64,000 nucleotides of DNA from SZUA-36 sp963753105 (GTDB taxonomy: Bacteria; Pseudomonadota; Gammaproteobacteria; Xanthomonadales; SZUA-36). Shown here one piece after another: positions 1 to 9,267 of this stretch; positions within the stretch are counted from its first letter, which is position 1, and each line of letters opens with the position of its first letter. A model generated the notes under the pieces. It ran no database searches. It worked only from the letters and a program-made list of their open reading frames with translations, and was not told the DNA's origin. The translations under genes and the position numbers were made by a program. Location of the stretch: the NCBI GenBank assembly GCA_963753105.1, contig CAVWBD010000002.1, forward strand, positions 372,001 to 436,000, written 5' to 3'.

Positions 1-15
1 TGTCCGGCTTCATGG

Positions 16-606
16 TCAGGTAGCGCTCACCATACCCGAACGGCACAGCGCCGCCCATAATGCCCGCCGCGCCTCTGCCTGGGCGCTGATGTCCTGCATG
101 GCTGGCAAGCGCACCAGGTTCGCTGCATGCAAACTGGACGGCAGGTCACCCGGAAAAAACCGCTGCGCCAGCTCCGCACCGAAAATGGCAACCGTGGTGA
201 ACAGGTTTTCTTCGACTGCGTCAGGGAGTTTAACCGCCTCGGACCCGGCATCGGTGTCGGGCCAGGCCCAGACCGGCACACTGCCCAGGGCCCGGCTGAT
301 ATCATTGGCCAGGCGCGAGGCCGAGTCGCTGTCCTGGGCACAGACCAGCAGGATACCGCCACGCCCCGGGCCCAGTTTCAGACCGGGCATTCCGGCTGCT
401 GTATCGGCAATTACTTCGGCAGGCATCTCGACAGGCGCATCAACGGGTTCATCAACGGGTTCATCAACGGCCACATCAACGGCAAATTCAACGGGTTCAT
501 CAACCGCCGTGTCATCCACTTCCGGGATAACTGCCGCTGGCTCACGCAGCGACCAGACACCAATCCCCATGGCATCGAGGTATTCTTTTTGTTGCCTGCT
601 TAACAC
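16..606 (-). CDS. holD: DNA polymerase III psi subunit (HolD-like)
   Basis: Probably the psi subunit of the replicative polymerase clamp loader, which links HolC (chi) to the complex. The N-terminus has MGIGVWSLREP, resembling the psi start LGITQWSLRRP, and the C-terminus has ARRALWAALC, resembling the conserved psi end ARAALWQQIC. At 196 residues it is longer than the usual roughly 140. The extra length is a linker near residues 30-75 built of degenerate VDEP-type repeats, encoded by 12-base units at about 438-510. It starts with GTG five bases after the pssA stop, so the two genes are probably co-transcribed. An ATG three bases past its stop begins another reading frame that runs off the window; rimI follows holD in E. 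coli, but too little is present to identify it. The assignment rests on the two ends only. Confidence 0.6.
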   Translation of the reverse strand: MLSRQQKEYLDAMGIGVWSLREPAAVIPEVDDTAVDEPVEFAVDVAVDEPVDEPVDAPVEMPAEVIADTAAGMPGLKLGPGRGGILLVCAQDSDSASRLANDISRALGSVPVWAWPDTDAGSEAVKLPDAVEENLFTTVAIFGAELAQRFFPGDLPSSLHAANLVRLPAMQDISAQAEARRALWAALCRSGMVSAT

Positions 607-611
607 GTGAT

Positions 612-1472
612 CTATTCAGCCGGTGGGTCTTTAACTTCACCCTCTTCCGGCGCTTCTGCAGCTGTATCCAGTACCGGTTGGGTTTTATGCAATTTATGCG
701 GCCGCTGCTCACGCTGGTGCTTGCGGCTACGGCGCCCTACCACGGTGATCAACAAACCGGAAATCACGTAAGCAAAACCGAAAATCATCCCCATGACGGG
801 TGGGTCGAGCGCCAGCAACACGATGATCAGTATCGCCAGGAATACCCAGTATGCAGGTACCTTGTCACCACTTGGACCGGCTTTGAAGCTGAAATAACGC
901 ACATTGGAAAACATCAACAGACCGAGCGCGACAATTTCAAAGAAGATCAGCCAGCGCACGGAAGCCCCGGCCACGTCGTTGTCCACGAAAAACCAGATCG
1001 TGAACACCAGCGTCCCGGCAGCCGCAGGGCTGGCGAGCCCCTGGAAATACCGTTTATCGGCAATACCGGCCTGGGTATTGAACCGTGCCAGGCGTAAGGC
1101 AGCGCAGGACACAAACAGAAATGCCGCCAGCCAGCCAAGCTTGCCGGTAAACACACTGATGTCCCGCAGGCTCGACAATGACCAGTTAAATGCCAGCAAT
1201 GCGGGGGCAAGACCGAAAGAAATGAGGTCCGCGAGGCTGTCGTACTGTTCGCCAAAATCACTTTGTGTATTGGTCAGACGCGCCACGCGTCCATCCAGGC
1301 CATCCAGCAGCCCGGCAACGATAATGGCGATGGCCGCCGCCTCGTACTTGCCACTGATACCCGAAATGATTGAATAAAAAGCCGCAAACAAGGCAGCCGA
1401 TGTCAGCAGGTTGGGTAACAGGTACACACCCTTTCTGCGAGTTGCATTATCCGATTCCATCATTCCATCCAC
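612..1472 (-). CDS. pssA: CDP-diacylglycerol-serine O-phosphatidyltransferase
   Basis: Integral membrane enzyme that makes phosphatidylserine from CDP-diacylglycerol and serine, the precursor of phosphatidylethanolamine. The CDP-alcohol phosphotransferase signature is complete: DGLDGRVAR at about residues 57-65, then FGEQYDSLADLISFG, giving the metal-binding aspartates. Several membrane segments follow, for example near residues 24-56 and 190-245. The last 40 or so residues are a charged, Pro/Glu-rich cytoplasmic tail. At 286 residues it is the multi-spanning Bacillus-like type and not the peripheral E. coli PssA type. It lies just upstream of the holD-like gene. Confidence 0.9.
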   Translation of the reverse strand: MDGMMESDNATRRKGVYLLPNLLTSAALFAAFYSIISGISGKYEAAAIAIIVAGLLDGLDGRVARLTNTQSDFGEQYDSLADLISFGLAPALLAFNWSLSSLRDISVFTGKLGWLAAFLFVSCAALRLARFNTQAGIADKRYFQGLASPAAAGTLVFTIWFFVDNDVAGASVRWLIFFEIVALGLLMFSNVRYFSFKAGPSGDKVPAYWVFLAILIIVLLALDPPVMGMIFGFAYVISGLLITVVGRRSRKHQREQRPHKLHKTQPVLDTAAEAPEEGEVKDPPAE

Positions 1473-1580
1473 ACCTTTGACAGGATGCCGATAATAACAC
1501 GCTGCTGCGCGGGATTATTGGGGACAGTTGACTCAATGTGATATAAACGCAGTTGGAATTCTTCGAAAAAGGACACGAAG

Positions 1581-2045
1581 ATGCTTAAGGCGACAATTTC
1601 TTTTTCAATACTCTTTGCCATTTTCGTGCTTGCGGCAACGGATGCTGGGGCAAAAGACGAGGTATACCGCTGGGTCGACGAAAACGGCGTCGTCCATTTT
1701 GACCAGTTGCCCGGTGAAAACAAAGAAGCCGTACAGGTAGACAGCCAGAGCAGTGTTGGCGACAAGCAGCCCCCCGCACCGGCGAGCCCGTACCAACCAT
1801 CGGAACCCTCCCTGGCACAGCAGCAACGCGAAGAGCGGGCCGCAAAACGCCAGGAGGCTGCTGAGATGAACGCAGCAATCGCCAAGGAGTGTGAAATTGC
1901 ACAGCAGCGCGTCGCGGCCCTGGAACCTTCCCCCCGAGTCATGGTGCAGAATGAAGACGGCTCAGTCAGCCGGTTGGATGACAATAAACGCCTGGAATTA
2001 CTCGAAGAGGCCAAGGCTTACATTATCAAGCACTGCAATTCCTAG
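1581..2045 (+). CDS. DUF4124 domain exported protein
   Basis: Small exported protein of 154 residues. Residues 1-24 form a signal peptide ending near ATDAGAKD. A DUF4124 domain follows, with the typical YRWVDENGVVHFDQLPGE at about residues 29-46. The rest is a Pro-rich stretch and a charged helix with a predicted coiled-coil character. DUF4124 proteins are common single-copy periplasmic proteins in Gammaproteobacteria with no settled function. The gene is divergent from pssA and sits upstream of proS with a gap of about 100 bases. Confidence 0.75.
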   Translation: MLKATISFSILFAIFVLAATDAGAKDEVYRWVDENGVVHFDQLPGENKEAVQVDSQSSVGDKQPPAPASPYQPSEPSLAQQQREERAAKRQEAAEMNAAIAKECEIAQQRVAALEPSPRVMVQNEDGSVSRLDDNKRLELLEEAKAYIIKHCNS

Positions 2046-2150
2046 ACCCTGCCAGGCAATCCACTTGAACAGATGCGTGTGCTGGCACGCGTTGCACGCT
2101 AAAATGTCGGGCTTTGGTAAAGCAGCCCCAGCGCTAACAACGGATTAAAT

Positions 2151-3875
2151 ATGAAAGCCAGTGCATTCCACCTGTTCACGACCCGTGAAACCCCGGCCGA
2201 AGCCGAGATCGTCAGCCATCAACTCATGTTGCGCTGCGGCATGATCCGCAAGCTCACCTCGGGTATTTACACCTGGGCGCCGCTGGGTCTGCGTGTGCTG
2301 CGCAAGGTCGAGAACATCGTGCGCGAGGAACTGGACCAGGCGGGCTACCTGGAACTGTTAATGCCCGCAGTGCAGCCGGCTGAACTGTGGCAGGAATCGA
2401 AACGCTGGGACAAGTTCGGTGCACAGTTACTTAAAATCAAGGACCGGGCCGGACGGGATTATTGCTTTGGCCCGACTCACGAGGAAGTCGTAACGGACTT
2501 TGTCCGTAACGAGATCAAGAGCTACAAACAACTGCCGATCACTTTTTACCAGATTCAGACCAAGTTCCGTGATGAAATCCGGCCACGCTTTGGCGTGATG
2601 CGTTCACGGGAATTCCTGATGAAGGACGCCTACTCATTCCATATCGATCACGACAGCCTGGATAGCACCTACTGGGATATGTACGAAGTCTATTCACGCA
2701 TCTTCACACGCACCGGCTTGCACTTCCGCTCGGTCGAGGCAGACACCGGGGCCATCGGTGGTCACAAATCACACGAATTCCACGTGCTGGCCGATTCCGG
2801 TGAAGACGAGATCGCGTTTTCTGACGGCTCTAAATACGCCTCCAACGTGGAAATGACGGCGGTCCTGCCACCTCGATACGAACGGGCCACACCCACCCAG
2901 GACATGCGCACCGTGGATACCCCCGATGCGCATACCATCGATGAACTGGTCAACGGTTATGGTGTGCCGGTTGAAAAGACCGTCAAGACCCTGATCGTGC
3001 ACGCGGCCGAGGAACAGGAAGCGGATTTCATCGCCCTGCTGGTGCGTGGTGATCGCACACTGAATCCCTTCAAGGCCGAGAAACTGGAACAAGTCGCCAG
3101 CCCATTGGAATTTGCCACCGATGCGGAAATCCGCAGCGCCATTGGCGCCGGTCCGGGTTCATTGGGACCGGTTGGCCTTTCGTTACCGGTGATCGCCGAT
3201 CACGAGGTTGGCGTCATGTCTGATTTCAGTGCCGGGGCCAACGTAGATGACCAGCACTTCTTCGGTATCAACTGGGAACGCGACGTGGCAGTGCCGGAAA
3301 CTGCCGATCTGCGCAAAGCCATCGAAGGCGACCCGAGCCCGGATGGCAAGGGTGTACTGCAAATGGCCCGTGGTATCGAAGTCGGTCATATATTCCAGCT
3401 TGGCAGGGCTTATTCAACGGCCATGAATGCCGTGGTGCTGGGTGAGGATGGTAAATCCCACGTCATGCACATGGGCTGTTACGGCATCGGTGTATCACGC
3501 ATCGTGGCTGCCGCCATCGAACAGAATCACGATGACAAGGGCATATGCTGGCCCGAACCGATTGCGCCGTTCCAGGTGGCACTGCTGCCCATGAACGCGA
3601 AAAAGTCCCACCGCGTACGCGAAGCCGCTGATGCCTTATACGGGGAACTGCTCGAAGCCGGTGTGGAAGTATTCTACGATGACCGCGATCTCAGGCCCGG
3701 CGTGATGTTCAACGACATGGAACTGATCGGTATTCCGCACCGGGTGGTGGTCGGCGAACGTGGCCTCGATGCCGGTAAGCTCGAGTACAAGGGACGCCGG
3801 GATGCCGAGAATTCCGAGATTCCGCTTGACGGGGCATTGGAAGCAATCCTGGAAAAACTGGGTATCGGGAACTAA
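2151..3875 (+). CDS. proS: Prolyl-tRNA synthetase
   Basis: Class II aminoacyl-tRNA synthetase that charges tRNA-Pro. The 574 residues match the long bacterial type. The N-terminal class II core starts MKASAFHLFTTRETPAEAE and contains FGPTHEEVVTDFVR (motif 2 region), FRDEIRPRFGVMRSREF and MKDAYSFH. The inserted editing (YbaK-like) domain lies at about residues 220-400, and VLGEDGKSHVMHMGCYGIGVSR marks motif 3. A C-terminal anticodon-binding domain follows (VFYDDRDLRPGVMFNDME). The start is the ATG beginning this sequence. It is complete. Confidence 0.97.
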   Translation: MKASAFHLFTTRETPAEAEIVSHQLMLRCGMIRKLTSGIYTWAPLGLRVLRKVENIVREELDQAGYLELLMPAVQPAELWQESKRWDKFGAQLLKIKDRAGRDYCFGPTHEEVVTDFVRNEIKSYKQLPITFYQIQTKFRDEIRPRFGVMRSREFLMKDAYSFHIDHDSLDSTYWDMYEVYSRIFTRTGLHFRSVEADTGAIGGHKSHEFHVLADSGEDEIAFSDGSKYASNVEMTAVLPPRYERATPTQDMRTVDTPDAHTIDELVNGYGVPVEKTVKTLIVHAAEEQEADFIALLVRGDRTLNPFKAEKLEQVASPLEFATDAEIRSAIGAGPGSLGPVGLSLPVIADHEVGVMSDFSAGANVDDQHFFGINWERDVAVPETADLRKAIEGDPSPDGKGVLQMARGIEVGHIFQLGRAYSTAMNAVVLGEDGKSHVMHMGCYGIGVSRIVAAAIEQNHDDKGICWPEPIAPFQVALLPMNAKKSHRVREAADALYGELLEAGVEVFYDDRDLRPGVMFNDMELIGIPHRVVVGERGLDAGKLEYKGRRDAENSEIPLDGALEAILEKLGIGN

Positions 3876-3927
3876 ACCAAAAGCCGGAACGCAAGCACCG
3901 GGCTCAACCGCCACGTCTCTGCGGAGA

Positions 3928-4914
3928 TCAACCCAATGACATCCCCGAGCGTCGGGCAAGCAGGTCGCGTGTTGCCGTGCGCAGGCGGGCGATAACCGGG
4001 TTGAGCCCCGGCACTATATTCTGGAACAGGTTCATCGCCGCGTTGGCTTCGAACAGGGTCATCTCACCTTCCACGTTGATGCTGCAATCAATCCCGAAAT
4101 AATCAAGGCCCAGTCGTTTCCTGATGGTCGCGAACATTGCAGCCAGTCCTGGCAGTAATTCGTGTTCAATTCGGGCGACCCGCTCATGCTCAGGGGGGAA
4201 TGCCTGGCTATACTTGGATTTACGAGAGTCGCCGTGCACCTTCCATTCAGGTCCTACCAGCGCATGGCGTGCAATTGCCTGGTCTCCGACCATGGCAATC
4301 CGGTACTTGTGATAGGCACCATCTCCATCGGCGAATTCCAGGTATTCCAGGATGTAGAAAGCGCGTCCATCGAACGGAAAAGCATGCAGGTCGGAATACG
4401 CGTCATCCGTATCCACGCGGAGCATCTGTTGGCCACCATGCACACCTGCGACGCGCACGATAAATGGCAACTCAATGCCGGCCGCGCTGGCCATGGTGTA
4501 AACATCTTCCGGGGATAACGGCTCACAGCGGATAGTGCGTGGCACCCGCAGGCCTTCGATACCCTGTAGGGTTTCTGCGACCTGTTGGCGCATGGTCTGC
4601 AAGACCCTCGCAGGGTGGTTGATGACCGGGGCACCGGTGCTGTTCACCAGTTCGACACATCGTTCCAGCGCTCCATAACTGCTGTCCGGGTCGGATATCT
4701 GGTTGAAAATCAGACGCGGCATTTCGGGCAGTGTGATGTCAGGCTGTCTGAGTTGTGAGCCCACCAGCGTGTGGACGAGCCGCTGATTTTCCCTGATACC
4801 CAGGTACGGAAATGCATTTGTAGTCCCACTCAGCAACAGTCGCTGCCTGCCTTTCCGGTCCAGGTCGAAAGTTATAAGGTTGTTGTCCGGTATTCCGTCG
4901 ACAAAGAGAATCAT
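3928..4914 (-). CDS. ATP-grasp domain protein
   Basis: Cytoplasmic protein of 328 residues with features of the ATP-grasp fold: a central nucleotide-binding region around FIVRVAGVHGGQQM (residues about 150-165), FYILEYLEF, KYRIAMVG, and the metal-binding end FGIDCSINVEGEMTLFEANAAM near residues 275-297. The N-terminal 90 residues look like a pre-ATP-grasp domain. ATP-grasp enzymes join a carboxylate to an amine or thiol through an acyl-phosphate, but the substrate cannot be read here. It lies alone, convergent with proS and upstream of an MscS channel on the same strand. Confidence 0.65.
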   Translation of the reverse strand: MILFVDGIPDNNLITFDLDRKGRQRLLLSGTTNAFPYLGIRENQRLVHTLVGSQLRQPDITLPEMPRLIFNQISDPDSSYGALERCVELVNSTGAPVINHPARVLQTMRQQVAETLQGIEGLRVPRTIRCEPLSPEDVYTMASAAGIELPFIVRVAGVHGGQQMLRVDTDDAYSDLHAFPFDGRAFYILEYLEFADGDGAYHKYRIAMVGDQAIARHALVGPEWKVHGDSRKSKYSQAFPPEHERVARIEHELLPGLAAMFATIRKRLGLDYFGIDCSINVEGEMTLFEANAAMNLFQNIVPGLNPVIARLRTATRDLLARRSGMSLG

Positions 4915-4968
4915 GTGTCTATTTTATACCTATTGAAACGTGCAAGATTCTGGTCCAGGTTGAACAGC

Positions 4969-6123
4969 TTAATCCAATGGGTCCTCTTCCCCGGGCATAC
5001 TGCGCAGGTGAATATCCGTCTGCGGGAACGGAATTACGATTTCGTTTTCGTTGAGGGCCTTGTAAATGACAATCAGGAGTTCATGGCGAACCAGGCCGCG
5101 CAGTTCCGGGTGGTCGATCCATGCCAGTAACTCGAAATCCAGCGAACTGGTGCCAAAGGCCCGCATGCGCACGCGCGGGGCGGGCTCCTGGACGATGCTT
5201 GGGTGCGCCTTGGCCGTTTCTTCGAGCAGATTGCATACCTCGTCCACATCGCTGCCATAAGCCACGCCCACCGGCACCCGGATGCGGTGCTTGACCCAAG
5301 GGCCACCGCTTTCATTGACAATTTTCGCGTTGGCGATCACGGCGTTGGGGATCGTGACTTCAACGTCATCGCGGGTCAGTATGCGCGTGGAGCGCATGCC
5401 CACGTGGGTCACCTTGCCGCGTTCACCGGTATCAATCACCACGTAATCGCCGATCTTGTACGGCGCATCGGCAACGATGGAAATCCCTGAAAACAAGTTG
5501 GCCAGGGTATCTTTTGCCGCGAAGCCGACCGCGATACCGATAACGCCTGCAGACGCCAGCCAGGCGGTCGGGTTGATACCCCATATCAGCATGAAGATAT
5601 AGGCGGCCAGACCGATCAGCAGGATCTTGATGGCCATGGAAAACACCGGGATGGTGCGCTCCTGAATGATCTCGAAGCGGTCATAGTTGCCGCCAAGTAA
5701 TTCCAGGACGATGCGCGCAGTGCGCATACCGGCCCGCAACCAGGAGAATAGCAGGACGGTCGCCAGCACTGACAGTGTGGCCGCCTTCAGCCCTTCCGGG
5801 AGACGATAGGCCGAGACCGCCAGCATCAGCGCCAGCGTTACCATGGTCAACACGATCGGGTGCGTCAGGTATTCGACCAGGTGATCATCCGCCTTGGTCA
5901 GGGTGCGGGCGGCCACCTTCATCAGGCTGCGTGAAATCACCCACTTGAGCAACCAGCCAAAACCAAAGGCTGCCGCGATCAGAAGGATCGACAGCAGACC
6001 GGGATAAGGGGAGAAAAATTCCCACGCAGGCTGCAGCCAGTCCGGAATGTAATAGGTCAGTTCCAGATCGGGTTTAAAGATGGTTTCTGCTGCGGCTTGC
6101 TCAGATACTTCGGTTGCTTGCAT
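4969..6123 (-). CDS. MscS-family small-conductance mechanosensitive channel
   Basis: Inner-membrane tension-gated channel of 384 residues. Membrane segments lie near residues 38-62, 80-105, 115-135 and 155-180. The pore-lining helix and beta domain follow: ASAGVIGIAVGFAAKDTLANLFSG, then the MscS signature DYVVIDTGERGKVTHVGMRSTRI and PNAVIANAKIVN. The C-terminal alpha/beta domain ends with PFPQTDIHLRSMPG, a common MscS ending. It is the standard small form with a short N-terminal extension. A second, longer MscS-family gene lies at 20836-22489. Confidence 0.9.
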   Translation of the reverse strand: MQATEVSEQAAAETIFKPDLELTYYIPDWLQPAWEFFSPYPGLLSILLIAAAFGFGWLLKWVISRSLMKVAARTLTKADDHLVEYLTHPIVLTMVTLALMLAVSAYRLPEGLKAATLSVLATVLLFSWLRAGMRTARIVLELLGGNYDRFEIIQERTIPVFSMAIKILLIGLAAYIFMLIWGINPTAWLASAGVIGIAVGFAAKDTLANLFSGISIVADAPYKIGDYVVIDTGERGKVTHVGMRSTRILTRDDVEVTIPNAVIANAKIVNESGGPWVKHRIRVPVGVAYGSDVDEVCNLLEETAKAHPSIVQEPAPRVRMRAFGTSSLDFELLAWIDHPELRGLVRHELLIVIYKALNENEIVIPFPQTDIHLRSMPGEEDPLD

Positions 6124-6225
6124 GGTCAGTGCCCGGGGTTGATACTGTTTTCATATTATCCGCGTTCGCTAAATGCCGCCAGTCACATCCGGCTGGCGAT
6201 TTTCCAGTTCATCAAATAAAAATGG

Positions 6226-7233
6226 TCAGGCCAGGCCGCGGATACCGACGGCGTCTCTCAATTCCCGTATGAATGGCGCAGCGATGCCACGCGCTTTCTC
6301 GGCACCCTCCAACAGGCGTGCTTCGATCCTGGCCGGGTCTGCAATCAGTTCCTCGTAAACCAAACGGGCCTCTGTGAGTTCCGCGTTGATCAACTCGAAA
6401 CACTGCTGCTTGGCCGTACCCCAGGCAATGCCGTCGGCGAAGGCCTGCTTCATTGCCTGGCGCTGATCCGCATTGGCAAAGGCAGAGTAAATCGCAAACA
6501 GCGCGGAACCCTTGGTGTCTTTTGGCTCACCGGGCTCCAGCGAATTGGTCACGATCTTCATGATCGACTTGCGCAGTTTTTTCTCCGGCAACCACAGCGG
6601 GACCGTGTTGTTATAGCTCTTGGACATCTTGCGCCCATCCTGGCCGGGCAGCACGGCGACATTCTCATCCACCACCGCCTCTGGCAGCACAAAATGCTCG
6701 CCGAATAAATGGTTGAAGCGCTGCGCGATATCGCGCGCCATTTCCAGGTGCTGAACCTGGTCACGGCCAACCGGCACATGGTGCGCATTGAACATCAGGA
6801 TATCCGCCGCCATCAGGATCGGGTAGCTGAACAGGCCCATGTCGATCGCCTTGTCCGGGTCTTCGCCCGCGTCCACGTTTTCCTGCACCGCGGCCTTGTA
6901 AGCATGGGCACGGTTCATCAGGCCTTTCGCGGTAATACAGGTCAACAGCCAGGTCAGTTCGGCGATTTCGGGTATGTCCGACTGGCGGTAAAAGATCGCC
7001 CGGTCGGTATCCAGACCCAAGGCCAGCCAGGTCGCAGCGATTTCCAGGGTCGAGCGGTGTACCACCTCGGGATCACGGCACTTGATCAATGCATGGTAGT
7101 CCGCCAGGAAGTAACAGGACTGGACATCTGTCGAATGGCTGGCTTCGATGGCGGGCTTGATGGCGCCGACATAGTTTCCAAGGTGCGGGGTGCCGGTAGT
7201 GGTAATACCGGTCAAAACGGTGCGTTTACTCAT
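6226..7233 (-). CDS. trpS: Tryptophanyl-tRNA synthetase
   Basis: Class I synthetase that charges tRNA-Trp. The HIGH-equivalent is TPHLGNYVGAI at residues 15-25, and the KMSKS loop appears as GRKMSKSYNNTVPLW near residues 195-210. ADYHALIKC, MAADILMFNAHHVPVG and DQVQHLEMARDIAQRFN are standard TrpS segments. The 335-residue length is normal. The start ATG follows the promoter-like sequence that separates it from the SRPBCC gene upstream. Confidence 0.96.
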   Translation of the reverse strand: MSKRTVLTGITTTGTPHLGNYVGAIKPAIEASHSTDVQSCYFLADYHALIKCRDPEVVHRSTLEIAATWLALGLDTDRAIFYRQSDIPEIAELTWLLTCITAKGLMNRAHAYKAAVQENVDAGEDPDKAIDMGLFSYPILMAADILMFNAHHVPVGRDQVQHLEMARDIAQRFNHLFGEHFVLPEAVVDENVAVLPGQDGRKMSKSYNNTVPLWLPEKKLRKSIMKIVTNSLEPGEPKDTKGSALFAIYSAFANADQRQAMKQAFADGIAWGTAKQQCFELINAELTEARLVYEELIADPARIEARLLEGAEKARGIAAPFIRELRDAVGIRGLA

Positions 7234-7312
7234 GTTTGGGTTTTTCTGTCTGTCATGAATTCGGATGTGGCATTCTAACCCGTATATTGCACCGGTATCA
7301 CGGATGTTGGCA

Positions 7313-7999
7313 TTATTTGTTCAAGCCAGCCGTATCGCCCGGACAACGCTCCAGATCCACGGCCATCCGGTCTGCATCTCCAGAGGCCCGGGCCATACCG
7401 CGAATGCAGGCTAGCATATCCGGCAGGTCGCTTTTCAATACCCGGCGCACCAGCCAGCGTGGCGCCGGAAACTTCGACTGTATCCGGATGTCGTGGCTGA
7501 CCACGAGCCCGTCCCCGCCCACCAGCGGCTGGAAATCCCACTGCCCTTCCATGGCCTTGAGGTTACCCTCCACCAGGCGGAACTCACCGTGTGTCGCCGA
7601 CTCCCGGCTGGCCTCGAATACAAAATCAATGGTCGGCGTGTACCAGTTGTTTTTGACGCGCTGGTGTTTTTTTATGTACTGCAGACCGGGCACCAGGACC
7701 TCGCATACCTCGAGGCCGCGGACATAGATGAATTCATTTTTGCAATAACCGATCACGTTCCAGATATCATCGGCCTCGGCATGAAACAAGGCAGTCACCC
7801 GCGCCGCGCCACCCGACTTGTCGTTGTGAATGGTCTGCACCAGGATTTCACCACCTTGCAGACGCTGCATCTCGTCATCTGTTTCTGGCGCCGGACTTCC
7901 CACGGTAACGATCACGAGCAAGGCCAGTGAAACAGCCAGTTGCAGCAACCGCGTGTGCCGGCCCAACAACCCATGATTGAGAAAATTTCCGCTTTCCAT
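7313..7999 (-). CDS. SRPBCC/START-like exported protein
   Basis: Protein of about 228 residues from the chosen ATG at 7999. A GTG ten codons upstream is possible, but a TATAAT-like box on this strand just before 7999 favours the shorter form. An N-terminal hydrophobic segment (LLQLAVSLALLVIVTVG) suggests export or anchoring. The rest resembles the START/polyketide-cyclase fold: VTALFHAEADDIWNVIGY, a cavity-lining region, WDFQPLVGGDGLVVSHDIRI and an amphipathic C-terminal helix. Ligand and role are unknown. It is divergent from oxyR. Confidence 0.6.
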   Translation of the reverse strand: MESGNFLNHGLLGRHTRLLQLAVSLALLVIVTVGSPAPETDDEMQRLQGGEILVQTIHNDKSGGAARVTALFHAEADDIWNVIGYCKNEFIYVRGLEVCEVLVPGLQYIKKHQRVKNNWYTPTIDFVFEASRESATHGEFRLVEGNLKAMEGQWDFQPLVGGDGLVVSHDIRIQSKFPAPRWLVRRVLKSDLPDMLACIRGMARASGDADRMAVDLERCPGDTAGLNK

Positions 8000-8113
8000 A
8001 CGACCCTGATTATAAGTGCTGACTGGCACGGCAAGCCGGTGTGTATTGATCTATTTCCATCAAATTTGAATATTGATTAGCACAAACACATAGTGAAAAT
8101 CTATAATGAGTGC

Positions 8114-9016
8114 ATGAACATTCGTGCCCTGCAATATTTCGTTAAACTCGCCGAATTACGGCATTTCAGCAAGGCGGCCGAGGCCTGTTTTGTCAGCCAA
8201 CCCACCTTGAGCACACAGATCCGTAAGCTCGAAGAGGAACTCGGTGTGTCTTTGGTTGAACGCGCGCCACGTAAAATCATGCTGACGCCCATCGGTGAAG
8301 ACATCGCCCACCGCGCCCGGCATATCCTGCGTGACCTCGAACACGTCAAGGACGCTGCGAGACGTAGCAAGGATCCCGAAACCGGCACCATCAAGCTGGG
8401 CATTTTCCCGACCCTGGCGCCTTATTTGTTGCCCCACGTGATCCCGGGGATTCGTAGCCGTTATCCCGACCTGAGGCTGCAACTTGCCGAGGAGAAAACC
8501 GAGGATATCCTGAATATGCTCGACCAGGGGCGCCTCGATGCCGGTCTGCTCGCCTTGCCAATTGAAGAACACGGCATGGAACTGGAAGTATTGTTCGAAG
8601 AACCATTTGTCACCGCCATGCCCGCAAACCATCCACTGAGCCGCAAACAAACAATCGAAATGCAGGACCTGGCTGGTGAAGAACTGTTGTTACTGGAAGA
8701 AGGTCATTGCCTGCGGCAACAGGCACTGGATGTCTGTGCACTGGCCGGTGCCTACGAACGGGTCGATTTTCACGCCACCAGCATGGAGACCTTGCGCCAG
8801 ATGGTTGCAAGCAATTCCGGTCTTACACTGATGCCGGTACTGGCGGTCAAACCACCGATCCCGATGACAGACAATATTGTTCTGCGTCCGTTTGCACCGC
8901 CCGCGCCCAGCCGCACGATTGCCTTGGTCTGGCGCAGCAGTTCACCGATGCGCGGTTTTTTGCGCGAGTTTGCTCCCAGCCTGAAGGTAAAACCGGCGTC
9001 ATTGCTGAAGCCATAA
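8114..9016 (+). CDS. oxyR: Hydrogen peroxide-inducible LysR regulator OxyR
   Basis: LysR-type activator of the peroxide response. The N-terminal winged helix-turn-helix reads MNIRALQYFVKLAELRHFSK and SQPTLSTQIRKLEEELG. The regulatory domain keeps both redox cysteines with the E. coli C199/C208 spacing: EEGHCLRQQALDVC. ATSMETLRQMVASNSGLTLM is also typical of OxyR. The ATG at 8114 gives the canonical MNIR start; an in-frame GTG seven codons earlier is less likely. No catalase or peroxiredoxin gene lies next to it; the divergent neighbour is the SRPBCC gene. Confidence 0.92.
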   Translation: MNIRALQYFVKLAELRHFSKAAEACFVSQPTLSTQIRKLEEELGVSLVERAPRKIMLTPIGEDIAHRARHILRDLEHVKDAARRSKDPETGTIKLGIFPTLAPYLLPHVIPGIRSRYPDLRLQLAEEKTEDILNMLDQGRLDAGLLALPIEEHGMELEVLFEEPFVTAMPANHPLSRKQTIEMQDLAGEELLLLEEGHCLRQQALDVCALAGAYERVDFHATSMETLRQMVASNSGLTLMPVLAVKPPIPMTDNIVLRPFAPPAPSRTIALVWRSSSPMRGFLREFAPSLKVKPASLLKP

Positions 9017-9039
9017 ACAAGCCGGGATATGGGAGTCTC

Positions 9040-9245
9040 TCACTGAGACATTCACCAACAGGGATGTTGGTGAAGAGTCTACAGGGATGTATCCACGATG
9101 TGTCTCAGGGGGAGACACCATGTCGTGGCAAGCAATATCGCGAGCAGCGGAGCTGCTTGTGTTCACGATGAACGGTATGTCGCGGGCGCAGGGCAGGGAT
9201 TGTTCCCGACAATCCCCTGCATTTCCTCCATCCCTGGAGGTCAGA
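9040..9245. repeat. Cluster of short hairpins between oxyR and cysK
   Basis: No gene is visible here. Several consecutive inverted repeats are: TTCACCAAC/GTTGGTGAA with a 6-base loop; CCACGA-GTGTCTC paired with GAGACAC-TCGTGG; GCAGGGATTGT paired with ACAATCCCCTGC; and CCTCCA/TGGAGG. A REP-like GAGCAGC-GGAGCTGCT core lies near 9150. The region could act as a transcription end or mRNA stabiliser for the convergent oxyR and cysK genes, but its density of structure is unusual. Confidence 0.55.
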
Positions 9246-9267
9246 TGCGCGCGAGCGACCCTCCTAC
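9246..9267 (-). repeat. GTAG-headed REP element at the cysK 3' end
   Basis: On the minus strand the sequence reads TTGTAGGAGGGTCGCTCGCG, a GTAG head followed by GAGG and a short palindrome, the same family as the REP copies near 38.6 kb. The TAG of the head is the cysK stop codon. Confidence 0.65.

Noticed and set aside
1460..2014. A 184-residue frame opposite the DUF4124 gene
   Set aside because: It is antisense to a gene with a signal peptide and clear domain; its composition is Ser/Ala-rich, typical of a shadow frame.
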